A program made the position numbers and the translations under genes. Shown in pieces: positions 36,136 through 45,034 of a stretch of DNA of 64,000 bases. How positions within the stretch are numbered: the stretch's first letter is position 1; each line of letters starts with the position of its first letter. The stretch is from Olivibacter jilunii (GTDB lineage Bacteria; Bacteroidota; Bacteroidia; Sphingobacteriales; Sphingobacteriaceae): the NCBI RefSeq assembly GCF_900607235.1, contig NZ_LR027848.1:1-64000 (forward strand). Direction: 5' to 3'. Below the pieces are notes generated by a model. The model was not told the origin of the DNA. It worked only from the letters and a program-made list of their open reading frames with translations, and did no database searches.

Positions 36136-36416
36136 ATATTCGCTAAGTAAAGGTTATTTTTTAGACGCGGCATCCTTTATTCCGTGCTAAATATAGAGTA
36201 GAAAAATAACTCTCGCAAAAAATGTTAATAAATTAATTTGTTGATTATGGCTAATGGCCCTTTCTTATGGCTGCTAATTCATTTTTCACCTTATCCAGCT
36301 TTACCGCATAGTAATTATATGTAACATAATCTATTAAAAATATTATTTTTCTCCTAACGTCTGAACTCGTTTCTTCCAGACGTGCTTTGCTTATTGCTCT
36401 TTTTCTATATTTGTAC
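36136..36416. promoter_or_regulatory. Divergent intergenic region of the secretion genes
   Basis: About 280 bases, AT-rich. On plus, TTTG (36,386) and TATATTTG (36,406-36,413) are separated by only 16 bases, shorter than usual, and would start transcription at or inside the ATG at 36,417. No clear promoter was found for the minus-strand operon. Confidence 0.3.
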
Positions 36417-37703
36417 ATGCATCAACCTCGCAAACTAAAAGCCGGAGCCTTATTGAGCGTAGTAGGTATAGCGACTATTATGGCACTTCTATTGGGTTTG
36501 ATGCTCCTTTTGTTACGCTATAACCGTAACGAAACTTCACTACTCCTCCGCAAATTGAAATTGGAACGGAATCTGGAGTCTGGCACATCACTGCTTCTCA
36601 GTCAAGTTTATGCCGAAAAAACTAGCGAAGAAGAATTAATAGACTTATTCAAAGAAGAAACAGATAGCATAAGTTTACAACATTATCCGTGGGGACTGTA
36701 TGAAATTGCTATAATTAAATCTTTTGAGGGAATAGATACCCTGAAAAAAGTATTTTTAAAGGGCAATGCCATTCAATACGACAAAGCTTATGCCCTTTAT
36801 TTAAAAGACGACGATCGCCCCTTATCTATCTCCGGTAAATCAGTCATTCGCGGCACAGCCTATTTGCCACCGGCCGGTATACGAAAAGCCTATATCGAAG
36901 ATAAAGCGTATGAAGGCGACACCACCGTTTACGGCGATATCAAAAACAGTGAGAAGAAATTGCCCGCACTCAATACTGCATTGATTGAACAGATTAAACT
37001 GTTGAACTACGACAGCTTGAAAAACCGAAGCGATTCGGTCCTTTCCTTTTATACCCTAAAAGATTCCGTAAACAGAAGCTTTTACCAAAAGCCACTTATT
37101 CTCTCGAGCGAAGATTCGATTTCGCTGGAGAACCTGAGTTTGAAGGGGGCAGTGGTGGTGGTATCCAAGCGAGTTATATATCTGCCTAGCTCGGCCCAAA
37201 TAGAACACGCCATCTTTATCGCACCTAAAATTAAGATTGCAAAGGATTTTAAAGGCACGTTACAGGCCTTTGCTCAAGACTCCATTCTGGTTGAAGAAAA
37301 TGTCGAACTTCCTTATCCGTCGGCACTTGGACTTATTGAAAGGCGCACCGAAAATAGCGTACAGGAATTCACACCGGAAATAGCCATTCACAAAGATGCC
37401 AAAATCCACGGCGTGGTGTTTAGTGTAGCTGCCACTTCGGCCACCGACTTTATGAACCGCATTCGAATGGAACCGGGAAGCGAAATTCACGGTGAGGTGT
37501 ATGCAGATGGTATGTTGGAGCTAAAAGGTTCCGTTTTTGGAAGTGTCACTTGCCAACGTTTCGTGCTGCAAACACCTTCTTCCCTGTATGACAATTTTTT
37601 GCTGGATGCCGTCATCGATTATACGAAACGTTCGCGCCATTATCTGGAAAGCGCACTCTTACAAACAGCGGGGAAAGGAGGAATTGTTAAATGGTTACAC
37701 TAA
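36417..37703 (+). CDS. Membrane-anchored protein with bactofilin-like C-terminal repeats, secretion-associated
   Basis: 428 residues from the ATG at 36,417 (an upstream TTG frame is less likely). A basic start (HQPRKLKAG) precedes a hydrophobic helix (ALLSVVGIATIMALLLGLMLLLL) without the Glu5 of a pseudopilin, so it resembles PilX/GspK-type anchors but is not a standard substrate. Residues 130-310 are unassigned. From about 225 onward, the Gly-spaced beta strands (AKIHGVVFS, SEIHGEVYADGMLELKGSVF, GSVTCQRF) look like bactofilin or left-handed beta-helix rungs. Overlaps the next gene by 13 bases. Possibly a minor pilus tip component. Function unknown. Confidence 0.65.
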   Translation: MHQPRKLKAGALLSVVGIATIMALLLGLMLLLLRYNRNETSLLLRKLKLERNLESGTSLLLSQVYAEKTSEEELIDLFKEETDSISLQHYPWGLYEIAIIKSFEGIDTLKKVFLKGNAIQYDKAYALYLKDDDRPLSISGKSVIRGTAYLPPAGIRKAYIEDKAYEGDTTVYGDIKNSEKKLPALNTALIEQIKLLNYDSLKNRSDSVLSFYTLKDSVNRSFYQKPLILSSEDSISLENLSLKGAVVVVSKRVIYLPSSAQIEHAIFIAPKIKIAKDFKGTLQAFAQDSILVEENVELPYPSALGLIERRTENSVQEFTPEIAIHKDAKIHGVVFSVAATSATDFMNRIRMEPGSEIHGEVYADGMLELKGSVFGSVTCQRFVLQTPSSLYDNFLLDAVIDYTKRSRHYLESALLQTAGKGGIVKWLH

Positions 37704-38074
37704 ACGCAAAACAAGTTGGGAAGAAATTACAGGGCTCCACAGTGGTGGAGGTTATTGTTGCCTTGGTAATTATTATGGTGGTGTTTGGTATCGCTACCAT
37801 GACCTATGTACGCATCATTAACAGTTCCAGCAGTCCGAAGTTACGTTTACAGCAGCAATTAAGGGTCTTAGCAGGCGAGGCAAGTAGCGGGTTAGATGAC
37901 CCGCAAGATCACACCTACCAGCTCGAAAACGATATAGAAATACAACAAAGAGTAACCGATTATGAAGGAAGTGATCAATTATTGCTGATCGAATTGGAAG
38001 CCTTCAATAAACAAGAGAAGTCATTAGCCAGCTATCGAAAAATCATTCAAAAGAAAAGCTATGAAACACCTTAA
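37691..38074 (+). CDS. Minor pseudopilin (GspI/GspH-like)
   Basis: 127 residues with the class III leader KQVGKKLQG cut before STVVEVIVALVIIMVVFGI, Glu5 present, then a short globular domain (LRLQQQLRVLAGEASSGLD). The mature protein starts with Ser instead of the usual Phe/Met, which is permitted in this family. It overlaps its neighbours on both sides (13 and 14 bases), so the three plus-strand genes form one tightly coupled unit. Confidence 0.82.
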   Translation: MVTLNAKQVGKKLQGSTVVEVIVALVIIMVVFGIATMTYVRIINSSSSPKLRLQQQLRVLAGEASSGLDDPQDHTYQLENDIEIQQRVTDYEGSDQLLLIELEAFNKQEKSLASYRKIIQKKSYETP

Positions 38075-38561
38075 GTTAGCCGCTTTTACTATCATTGAGT
38101 TGGTGGTGGCTTTACTGCTGATGACGATTGTAGTGGCAGTTGCTTATGCGGCACTCACACTAACCGGCAAGCAATTGGGAGGCCTGCAACAACGTTTCGG
38201 GATCGATAATGAGCATCGATTGCTTCAATATGCTTTACAACAAGACTTTGAAGCAGCAGATCGCATCGTTCGACAAGAAGGGTTTTTAGTCTGCCTACGG
38301 CCGTCGAATACGGTCCGATATGAGTTATTAGATAGTACGATTGTCCGGCACGTAGATGATGAAACACGGGATTCCTTTCACTTCGCAGTAGACTCCGCTT
38401 TTGTAGGTTTTGAATCCCGCGAGCAAGTGGAAGAAGGTGGACTAATTGATGAACTACGTTTGCAATTACATGCAAAAAAAAACAGCTACCTTGTCTATGT
38501 ACATAAAATGTATGATGCTGCGAATTTGATGAACGCTACAGCACAAATGTCCAGGCCTTAA
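38061..38561 (+). CDS. Minor pseudopilin (GspJ-like)
   Basis: 166 residues with leader MKHLKLAA cut before FTIIELVVALLLMTIVVAV (Glu5 present). The globular part includes RFGIDNEHRLLQYALQQDFEAADRIV, similar in outline to GspJ (a long helix followed by LxxDFxxAxxI). Last gene of the divergent plus-strand unit. Together with the two genes before it, it probably forms the pseudopilus tip. Confidence 0.82.
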   Translation: MKHLKLAAFTIIELVVALLLMTIVVAVAYAALTLTGKQLGGLQQRFGIDNEHRLLQYALQQDFEAADRIVRQEGFLVCLRPSNTVRYELLDSTIVRHVDDETRDSFHFAVDSAFVGFESREQVEEGGLIDELRLQLHAKKNSYLVYVHKMYDAANLMNATAQMSRP

Positions 38562-38586
38562 GGTCTATAACTTTAAATGTTCTAAA

Positions 38587-38620
38587 AACGAAGTGACTCC
38601 ATTTTTGAGTACACTTCGTT
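38587..38620. terminator. Terminator between the pseudopilin unit and osmC region
   Basis: Arms AACGAAGTG / CACTTCGTT, extended inside by ACTC / GAGT. The minus strand carries TTTTTAGAACATTT after the hairpin, so it serves the osmC side best and may also stop plus-strand transcription. Confidence 0.7.
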
Positions 38621-38630
38621 CAAGAGCATG

Positions 38631-38722
38631 TTATTTAAGCGATTCTTTCAATACTGCTGCCGCTTGTAGCAAGGCATTCTGTACAGCCGGCACGTGAGCA
38701 ATGGGATTGAGCAAGCCGTCCT
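38631..38722 (-). pseudogene. Short C-terminal gene remnant
   Basis: A 30-codon stretch, open only between an in-frame TAG at 38,721 and TAA at 38,631, encodes DGLLNPIAHVPAVQNALLQA and a helical end AAAVLKESLK. It has no start and directly follows the osmC stop. The amino acid composition looks like a real protein end, so I read it as what remains of a deleted gene. The family is not recognised, and chance cannot be excluded. Confidence 0.3.
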
Positions 38723-38726
38723 AATT

Positions 38727-39140
38727 TTAAGCCACCAGCGTTGCATTCAGTTTAATTTCGAAACTAAAAGCCCCACTTACCGGGCAGGTCTGTTCTGCGT
38801 TTTTGGCTATTTTTTGGAATTCCTCCTCGGTGATTCCCGGTACTTTTGCCTGCAGGTTTAGTTCCGACAGCGTAATCTTGCCGTTGTCAAGTGTAATGGT
38901 AGAAGTAGTTTCCAGTTCGTCCACGGTATAACCTGCTTGGGTAAGATCCAGGTCGAGCTTCATGGTAAAACATCCGGCATGTGCTGCTGCTAACAATTCT
39001 TCCGGATTGGTACCTACGCCCTCGGCGAACCGGCTATTAAACGAGTACTGTGTTTTGTTTAAGGTCGTACTTTGGGTAGTTAAATGACCTGCTCCTGATT
39101 TGATGTCGCCGTTCCATACGGCTGTTGCTTTGCGTTTCAT
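38727..39140 (-). CDS. osmC: OsmC/Ohr-family peroxiredoxin
   Basis: 137 residues, full family length. Both catalytic cysteines are present in their contexts: HAGCFTM (about residue 57) and EQTCPVSGAF (about residue 119), along with the family motif GTNPEELLAAAHAGC. These enzymes reduce organic hydroperoxides using low-molecular or lipoylated thiols in the cytoplasm. A palindromic operator lies 47 bases upstream, and the TetR gene precedes it on the same strand, so it is probably repressed by that regulator. Confidence 0.9.
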   Translation of the reverse strand: MKRKATAVWNGDIKSGAGHLTTQSTTLNKTQYSFNSRFAEGVGTNPEELLAAAHAGCFTMKLDLDLTQAGYTVDELETTSTITLDNGKITLSELNLQAKVPGITEEEFQKIAKNAEQTCPVSGAFSFEIKLNATLVA

Positions 39141-39186
39141 TTTTGTTTGATTTTTGAGGTGAATATTAATTTTAATCTAGTTGTTT

Positions 39187-39202
39187 TGTACTATTTAGTA
39201 CA
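39187..39202. promoter_or_regulatory. Palindromic operator upstream of osmC
   Basis: TGTACTATTTAGTACA: perfect 7-base arms with a TT spacer. A 13-of-16 match (TTTACCAATTAGTACA) lies at 39,839-39,854 in the tetR promoter. Two related sites at both promoters of a TetR/target pair strongly suggest the regulator's binding site. Confidence 0.7.
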
Positions 39203-39219
39203 GTTTTAATGAAATTTTT

Positions 39220-39804
39220 TTATTGAATCGGTTCCAAATTCATTTTCATCAATGCGAGCCGTTTTTCCGGATCAGTGACCATGCGTTTGGTAACATTAAA
39301 GCCATTCCATAAATTGATCAGGTAAGTTGCAAGCAAGGCTGGATCATAGCTGCTTTTTAATAATCCCAGTTCTTTTCCTCTCACCATAGCTTCCTGAAAA
39401 ATAGACTCTAACAAACCAAGGCTTTCAGCCGCAACTGTTTTCAATCCGGCATCGCTCTCACTGATCTGCACCAGGGCGTTACCAAAATAACAGCCGCGTT
39501 CTCCAACCGGCGACTCGGCACCGGCCAACGAGAAGAAAAACTCCCTGATCAATTGAATGGGATTTTCACAGCTCATCACTGCCTTACGGAAATCCCGGAA
39601 ATATTGATCGGCTACGCGCTTCATCGATTTTTCAAAGAGTTCCTGTTTTCCTCCTTTAAAGGCAAAGTAAAAACTCCCCTTTCCAATACCCATCGCTTTC
39701 AATAAATCGTCCGCCGAAGCGTTCTCATAGCCCTTTTCCCAAAAGACCCCAATCGCCTTATCCAGCACCGCTTCTTCATCGTATATTTTTGGTCTTCCTG
39801 CCAT
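39220..39804 (-). CDS. TetR-family transcriptional regulator
   Basis: 194 residues from the ATG at 39,804 (MAGRPKIYDEE, preceded by AAGGAAAATAAG); a start 14 codons upstream lies downstream of the promoter but is less likely. N-terminal helix-turn-helix: AIGVFWEKGYENASADDLLK then AMGIGKGSFYFAFKGGKQELF. The C-terminal domain (REFFFSLAGAESPVGERGCYFGN) is of the TetR_C_16/AcrR-like type seen near redox genes. The Cys in RGCYFGNA is a common feature of the YxaF/LmrA-like branch. Likely autorepressor and repressor of osmC. Confidence 0.88.
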   Translation of the reverse strand: MAGRPKIYDEEAVLDKAIGVFWEKGYENASADDLLKAMGIGKGSFYFAFKGGKQELFEKSMKRVADQYFRDFRKAVMSCENPIQLIREFFFSLAGAESPVGERGCYFGNALVQISESDAGLKTVAAESLGLLESIFQEAMVRGKELGLLKSSYDPALLATYLINLWNGFNVTKRMVTDPEKRLALMKMNLEPIQ

Positions 39805-39825
39805 CTTATTTTCCTTTTGACTCTG

Positions 39826-39856
39826 CAAATATAAATACTTTACCAATTAGTACAAA
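39826..39856 (-). promoter_or_regulatory. Promoter of the tetR gene, overlapped by an operator
   Basis: On the minus strand, TTTG (39,853-39,856), a 19-base spacer and TATATTTG (39,826-39,833) match the Bacteroidota consensus exactly. The operator-like sequence at 39,839-39,854 covers the spacer and the -33 element, which predicts autorepression. Confidence 0.75.
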
Positions 39857-40046
39857 ATTATTTTTATTTTTTTTAAAAAGTCTAGTTCGTCAGGTGCCTA
39901 TGCCGACTTTTATAATATTGACAAGAATTGTTACATTTGCCCTATGAGAATGACTGTAATGCTATAATATAAATTTTCAATCCTTGAAGTGTAATGCCTC
40001 ACATCGGCACAAAATCTTTATTGTTTGAATTTTTATAATAAACATT

Positions 40047-40825
40047 ATGCAAAACTTCTTAAATCCACAACAAATACAGTCATTTATTACAGACGGTTTT
40101 ATCCGTATTGACAACGCCTTTTCTGCTGATCTTGCCCGTGAAGCGAGAAGTATCTTATGGAAAGATATTCCGGCCGATCCCAGTGACCGTAGTACCTGGA
40201 CACAGCCGGTGGTTTGGCTAGGTATGTATACACAGGAACCCTTCATCGAAGCAGCCAATACCGCTATTCTTCACCAAGCGTTCGACCAATTGGTTGGTGA
40301 AGGGAAATGGCTCCCTGCATGAGCATGGGCGCCTTTCCGATTCGCTTCCCGTCGGAAGTTGATTCGGGAGACACTGGCTGGCATGTCGATGCAAGTTTTC
40401 CCGGTGATGATCCCCATGACTTTTTCTCCGCTCGTGTCAATGTATATTCAAAAGGCCGAGGCCTACTCATGCTATTTCTGTTTTCGGACGTTAGCGAGCG
40501 GGATGCACCTACTCGAATCCTAAAAGGTTCGCATTCGGATGTTGCCAGATTACTGGAACCGGAAGGTGAAAAGGGCTTCTCGTTTATGGAATTGGCAGGA
40601 AAGTTATCCGAATTATCGGCAAGAGAGGAAGCACTCGCCATTGGAAAGGCTGGCACGGTATATCTCTGTCATCCGTTTCTGGTTCATGCTGCTCAACGGC
40701 ATCGTGGTTTGGTACCGAAGTTTATGGCACAACCACCGCTGTTACTTAAGAGCGACTTTAGTATCAGCAGCACCGACCCCTGTAGCCCGGTAGAAGAAGC
40801 GATACGGATTGCATTAGGTAGATAG
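40047..40825 (+). pseudogene. Phytanoyl-CoA dioxygenase-like gene split by a frameshift
   Basis: Two overlapping frames (40,047-40,322 and 40,307-40,825) together give one iron/2-oxoglutarate-type dioxygenase of about 258 residues. The first half has FITDGFIRIDNAF, the second GAFPIRFPSE and the iron ligands HVD (in GWHVDASFPGDD) and His in CHPFLVHAAQRH. The frames join near GKWLP / CMSMGAF, so one base is gained or lost at about 40,305-40,320. All catalytic residues are intact, which suggests a recent mutation or a sequencing error. A TACATTTG -7 element lies at 39,932-39,939. Confidence 0.78.
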
Positions 40826-40837
40826 TGAGTTGACCCA

Positions 40838-40885
40838 ATAGATGTCCGGATAGGTTTTCATGTATTCGGACATCTATTTTTTCTA
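40838..40885 (+). terminator. Terminator of the dioxygenase gene
   Basis: Arms AGATGTCCG / CGGACATCT (40,840-40,848 and 40,867-40,875), followed by ATTTTTTCTAT. It begins 13 bases after the stop. Confidence 0.85.
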
Positions 40886-41003
40886 TAATACGTCACTCTC
40901 AAATGGAACCAGCTTATACTCTACCCCCTAAAAGGGTTGCAGTAGGATGGCAGTAACGCAGACCCTTACTTAGAACTTACAACATATAACTTAAAACTTA
41001 TCC

Positions 41004-41888
41004 CTACTTAGCAATTTCCTGTCCAAGTGCCTTAACTTTCAGTTTCGTGACCTTAAATGGCCTTTTTACCGCTGCATGGGCGGCTTCCTTAGCCACTTCC
41101 GCTTCCTCAGGCGTGACGCCTTCGGGACGATAGCGATCAGTTGGTGCCTCTTCGCCAAAAAGCGATTCAAACCAGGTACAAGCGGCAATAAACCGCCCGA
41201 TATGCAGGTTTAGATGATAGCCATCTCTGGTGAGATTATCCCCCAGAAAAGTAGTGCGCGCATCTTGAATGGCCGTTCCTGATGGCACAAGTAGATCAAA
41301 ACCAAACTGCTCCTTAGCTTCCGCAGAGGCTTTCATAATAGCGTCGTACATCTGTTGTTGATCTTTTCCATAATTAGCAAATCCGGCATGTGTAGAGTTA
41401 GGCGCATAAGCCCAAGTTTGGTGCCAAATGAATTTGACATCAGGGCCTTGTACGCTATCCAGGAAATGTTTGATACCGGCAAGCGGCTCCACATAAGTGT
41501 CGAACTTACCCGATAAGGGGCTGGCCTGTTGGAGGGAGACATAATCCCAGGGTTCACTTTGCAATGCCGTAAGGATACTTACCTGCTCATGCGTTGATTT
41601 AAGGCCATCGGCCGTAATTTTCCGATAGCGATAGGTTTCTTTGTTGCCTTGTATATTCTCCCAATGGAGTGATAGCGGAGCACCGCCAATATATAAATTA
41701 CCAATAACGATCTTCTTCCCCGCCGCGTCAGCCAATTCATATAGGTACTGCTCTACTGCATCTTCCGAAAAACTATTGCCGATGGCTAACACCCGTAGGG
41801 TATCATTGTTAACGGACTGTCCATATACTACAGATAACGAGGTCAGTCCAATAAATAGGATCGTTAATAAATATTTTATTTTGTACAT
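41004..41888 (-). CDS. Exported DUF4886-like protein with GNSFS motif
   Basis: 294 residues with signal peptide MYKIKYLLTILFIGLTSLSV, cut near VYGQ. LRVLAIGNSFSEDAVEQYL at the mature N-terminus contains the GNSFS block of DUF4886, an SGNH-hydrolase-like fold in which the Ser is the presumed nucleophile. A DGYHLN segment later in the protein (about residue 226) is in the place of the catalytic Asp-x-x-His. Family members are found in Bacteroidota near carbohydrate genes. Esterase activity is likely but the substrate is unknown. Confidence 0.78.
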   Translation of the reverse strand: MYKIKYLLTILFIGLTSLSVVYGQSVNNDTLRVLAIGNSFSEDAVEQYLYELADAAGKKIVIGNLYIGGAPLSLHWENIQGNKETYRYRKITADGLKSTHEQVSILTALQSEPWDYVSLQQASPLSGKFDTYVEPLAGIKHFLDSVQGPDVKFIWHQTWAYAPNSTHAGFANYGKDQQQMYDAIMKASAEAKEQFGFDLLVPSGTAIQDARTTFLGDNLTRDGYHLNLHIGRFIAACTWFESLFGEEAPTDRYRPEGVTPEEAEVAKEAAHAAVKRPFKVTKLKVKALGQEIAK

Positions 41889-42051
41889 AATGGTAAAGGT
41901 AAAAATTATTTACAATTCGTTATAGATGCCGAGTAAATCCATATACTTATTGAAAGTTCATGGCTGGATTTCTCCGGAGACTATCTACTTTTTACGTACT
42001 AAAACAGCCCTCCCGTGTACAAAATGGCATCAAAAGGAGTACAAAAACGAA

Positions 42052-42075
42052 ACGCTCAGCTTGCTTGCTGAGCGT
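42052..42075 (-). terminator. Terminator of the polysaccharide locus
   Basis: Arms ACGCTCAGC / GCTGAGCGT with a 6-base loop; the minus strand continues TTCGTTTTTG. It lies 35 bases past the stop of the CpsB-type gene and closes the locus. The 220 bases at 41,889-42,109 hold nothing else I recognise. Confidence 0.8.
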
Positions 42076-42109
42076 CCACCTTTTAACAACAAAGGGACTG
42101 CGATACCCC

Positions 42110-42862
42110 TCATTCATTCAATACCGTTTTTAAGCTTTTATTTTTAAAAGCGGTTTTTTCCAGTAAATCGGCCACCTTCCGATCAATGACAAAATTAGTC
42201 AGCACCTTTAAGTGCCTTTCATGATGTATATCAGTTCCAATAAAATCCACCAGCCCCGCTTCCAGTAACTGAATAGCGGTATGCTTCTCGTGTTTACCAT
42301 AATAACCGGTCAAGGATAAGGCATTGATTTGCAGTAAGGCGCCCCGATCTTTCATGCGTTCGGCCTTTGCCGGTTTATTAAAGACAAAATGATAACGTTC
42401 AGGATGGGCTACCACCGGCTTATAACCTGCCGTTTGCATATCGAATAACACTGTACTTAAATTGGGTGGTTCGGCCATAAACATCGTTTCCACCAACACG
42501 TAGTCATCTGCTAACTTCAATAGTGGTCCTTTTTCCATCAAGCCTTCAAACATCTCATCCATCATATATTCGGCTGCGTAATCAATATCGACATCCATCT
42601 GTTCGGCGAGTAAGGCTTGTTTTAATTGATGGAAAGCGGATTCAATAGTTTCTTTGGTATTTGGATGTAAATCGCTGATAATATGAGGTGTTGCAATAAA
42701 CCGCTTATACCCTAAGGTTCTTAAGCCCCGAATCAATGCAATGGATGTTTCTACATTATCGGCTCCGTCGTCAATACCTGGTAAGATATGTGCATGCATA
42801 TCAGTATGTAATATTTCCGCAATGGGAAATCGAACAGTCGCTGATTTAAATATAGAAAGCAT
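42110..42862 (-). CDS. CpsB/YwqE-type tyrosine-protein phosphatase (PHP fold)
   Basis: 250 residues. PHP-type metal site: DMHAHILPGIDDGA (about 21-34), ATPHIISD, AEYMMDE, HPERY and GTDIHH, all in the expected order for the CpsB/CapC/YwqE family. These manganese-dependent phosphatases act on tyrosine kinases that control capsule and exopolysaccharide length. No such kinase gene is in this window. It lies at the distal end of the polysaccharide locus, 260 bases from the dehydratase gene (no gene visible between them). Confidence 0.88.
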   Translation of the reverse strand: MLSIFKSATVRFPIAEILHTDMHAHILPGIDDGADNVETSIALIRGLRTLGYKRFIATPHIISDLHPNTKETIESAFHQLKQALLAEQMDVDIDYAAEYMMDEMFEGLMEKGPLLKLADDYVLVETMFMAEPPNLSTVLFDMQTAGYKPVVAHPERYHFVFNKPAKAERMKDRGALLQINALSLTGYYGKHEKHTAIQLLEAGLVDFIGTDIHHERHLKVLTNFVIDRKVADLLEKTAFKNKSLKTVLNE

Positions 42863-43123
42863 TGTATCTCTTTTTAATAGTACATTGATATTAAAACAGC
42901 ATATCAGTTGGCGGTCTTCTAATAGAAAGCTCTCCTATCACTTCGAATTCTACTTTCAAGCTTCATATGAGTTTTCTTAAAAGTCAATTAATACTTATTA
43001 CGAACCGGGCTGATTGCAATAAAAATAATACAAAAATTTTATACTTTTGCAATTTCTCTCAACAAAAATGTAAAGTTCTTTTCACGCGTTTGCTTTGCTG
43101 ATCTCTCTATAAAAGCAAGTACT

Positions 43124-45034
43124 CTATAAAACTTCTTGCTCCTCGTCCAACTCCTCGTAAGGTGAATTTTTACTTAAAAATTCCGGCACAATGGCTTTCA
43201 TTTGTTTTACTACTGCCATGTTATCTCCCTCTTTTGACAAGCTCAACAGGCTGTCAATAGCTAGACATGCGTCTACGTAATCATGGTTAATCACGCGTGC
43301 AATACTAATCTTTTCATGATGGGTAGGTAAAGTAGACTCTTCAGAATTCAACAACTCCTCGTAGAGCTTTTCGCCAGGTCTCAAACCCGTGAATACAATA
43401 TCAATATCAACACCGGGTTGCAATCCTGCTAGCTTAATCATTTTCCTTGCCAGGTTGACGATCTTAACCGGCTTGCCCATATCAAAAACAAAAATCTCAC
43501 CACCCTTTCCCATAGTACCAGCCTCTAGCACTAACTGAACCGCCTCCGGAATGGTCATAAAATAACGAGTAATCTCCGGATGCGTAACCGTAATAGGCCC
43601 TCCTTTCTCGATTTGAGCCCTAAATCGTGGTATAACCGAGCCGTTAGATCCTAACACATTACCAAAGCGCGTCGTGATAAAGCGGGTATTTTTATTAAAA
43701 GGCGCACTATTTAAACTTTGCGTATAAATCTCTGCGATCCGTTTAGAGCTTCCCATTACATTTGTCGGGTTCACCGCCTTATCGGTAGAAATCATTACAA
43801 ACTTTTCCACACCATATTGCACGGATAAGTCCGCCACTATACGCGTACCCTTCACATTAGTATGTACGGCCTCGCACGGATTGTTTTCCATCAGAGGTAC
43901 ATGCTTATAAGCCGCGGCATGATAAACAACCTGCGGGCGCAATTGCCGAAACATTTTTTCCATGCGGTGTCGGTTACGCACATCGGCAATCACAATCTCA
44001 CAACGAACATCGGGAAAAGATTCCTCCACTTCTAATTGTATTTCATGTAAAGGAGATTCCGCCTGATCGCATAAAATCAACACACGCGGATGGTAGTTCA
44101 TTACTTGCCGAACGATCTCTGAACCGATGGAGCCTGCTGCTCCCGTGACCAATACCCTACGGTCAAATAAGTCTGCCTTTACTTTTGCATTATCAATTTC
44201 AATAGGTGGGCGCTGTAGCAAATCTTCAATTCGCAAATTCTTGATTTGCAATTCGCCTATAGTACCCGACAACCATTTATCCGGAGTAGGCGCAGTAACC
44301 ACCTGAATTTCGAGACGTAAACACCGTTCGATCACCACCTGTTTATCCCGTTCATCCAATCGGTCATTTAATAGCAAAAGTTTATCCACATTCTTGGTAG
44401 CTTTCAAACGTGGCAGGTCCTTGATGTGAAATACGCGCTTTTGTTCTACTAGACTGTTCAGTTTAGACCGATCTTTATCTATAAAGCCCACCACTATGAA
44501 CTTCGAGGTTGCACTTCGTTCTAAGGCCTGCTTTACCAACACCGCCTTGTCATCTGATCCGTAGATCAATACATGAATCTTATCTCTTTTTGATAGTTTA
44601 TCATGAAAATATTGAAAAGTGCCTTTCGCAGCGATCCGTAAAAAAATCAATAAAGTAGAGCCAATAAAAAAGTTAATCAGTAAAACCTCCCTCACTCGAA
44701 GGCTATGTATGTTGAAATAAGGCTCAACAAGTGTGAGTATTACGACGGTGTACAGCGTACTCGCGGCGAGCATCGCCGTAAATATTCGCAGCATATCACG
44801 CATATTTGAATAACGAATTAGGCCTACATGAACTTTAAAGAGGAAAAAGATAGGAATGCAAATAACTACGTAGAGATTGGTATAGATAAAAAAATGACCT
44901 CGTAAAATCTCTGGGAACTTAAACTCTTCTGAAATAAAATAAGCTAACACAAAAGACCAACTGGCCAACACCAAATCGATTAAAAAGATAATCCATCTTG
45001 GAAGTACCTTATTATCCAGTAAAATTTTCCTCAT
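43124..45034 (-). CDS. Membrane-bound nucleotide-sugar 4,6-dehydratase (FlaA1/CapD/PglF family)
   Basis: 636 residues. Four membrane spans in the first 130 residues, a CoA-binding-like domain (about 140-270) and an extended SDR domain starting with VTGAAGSIGSE (about 295). The catalytic stretch STDKAVNPTNVMGSSKR has Met instead of the usual Tyr in the YxxxK pattern, as in PglF and FlaA1 relatives. HPEITRYFMTIPEA and GLRPGEKLYEEL are family hallmarks. It should convert UDP-GlcNAc to the 4-keto-6-deoxy sugar used by the aminotransferase encoded at 45,468. Confidence 0.9.
   Translation of the reverse strand: MRKILLDNKVLPRWIIFLIDLVLASWSFVLAYFISEEFKFPEILRGHFFIYTNLYVVICIPIFFLFKVHVGLIRYSNMRDMLRIFTAMLAASTLYTVVILTLVEPYFNIHSLRVREVLLINFFIGSTLLIFLRIAAKGTFQYFHDKLSKRDKIHVLIYGSDDKAVLVKQALERSATSKFIVVGFIDKDRSKLNSLVEQKRVFHIKDLPRLKATKNVDKLLLLNDRLDERDKQVVIERCLRLEIQVVTAPTPDKWLSGTIGELQIKNLRIEDLLQRPPIEIDNAKVKADLFDRRVLVTGAAGSIGSEIVRQVMNYHPRVLILCDQAESPLHEIQLEVEESFPDVRCEIVIADVRNRHRMEKMFRQLRPQVVYHAAAYKHVPLMENNPCEAVHTNVKGTRIVADLSVQYGVEKFVMISTDKAVNPTNVMGSSKRIAEIYTQSLNSAPFNKNTRFITTRFGNVLGSNGSVIPRFRAQIEKGGPITVTHPEITRYFMTIPEAVQLVLEAGTMGKGGEIFVFDMGKPVKIVNLARKMIKLAGLQPGVDIDIVFTGLRPGEKLYEELLNSEESTLPTHHEKISIARVINHDYVDACLAIDSLLSLSKEGDNMAVVKQMKAIVPEFLSKNSPYEELDEEQEVL

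Noticed and set aside
36387-36416. TTG start for the gene at 36,417
   Set aside because: It would place the start inside the candidate promoter, and the added residues (MLIALFLYLY) form no sensible leader.
41926-42147. A 73-codon plus-strand open frame
   Set aside because: It crosses the terminator at 42,052-42,075 and runs into the CpsB-type gene; no homology pattern.
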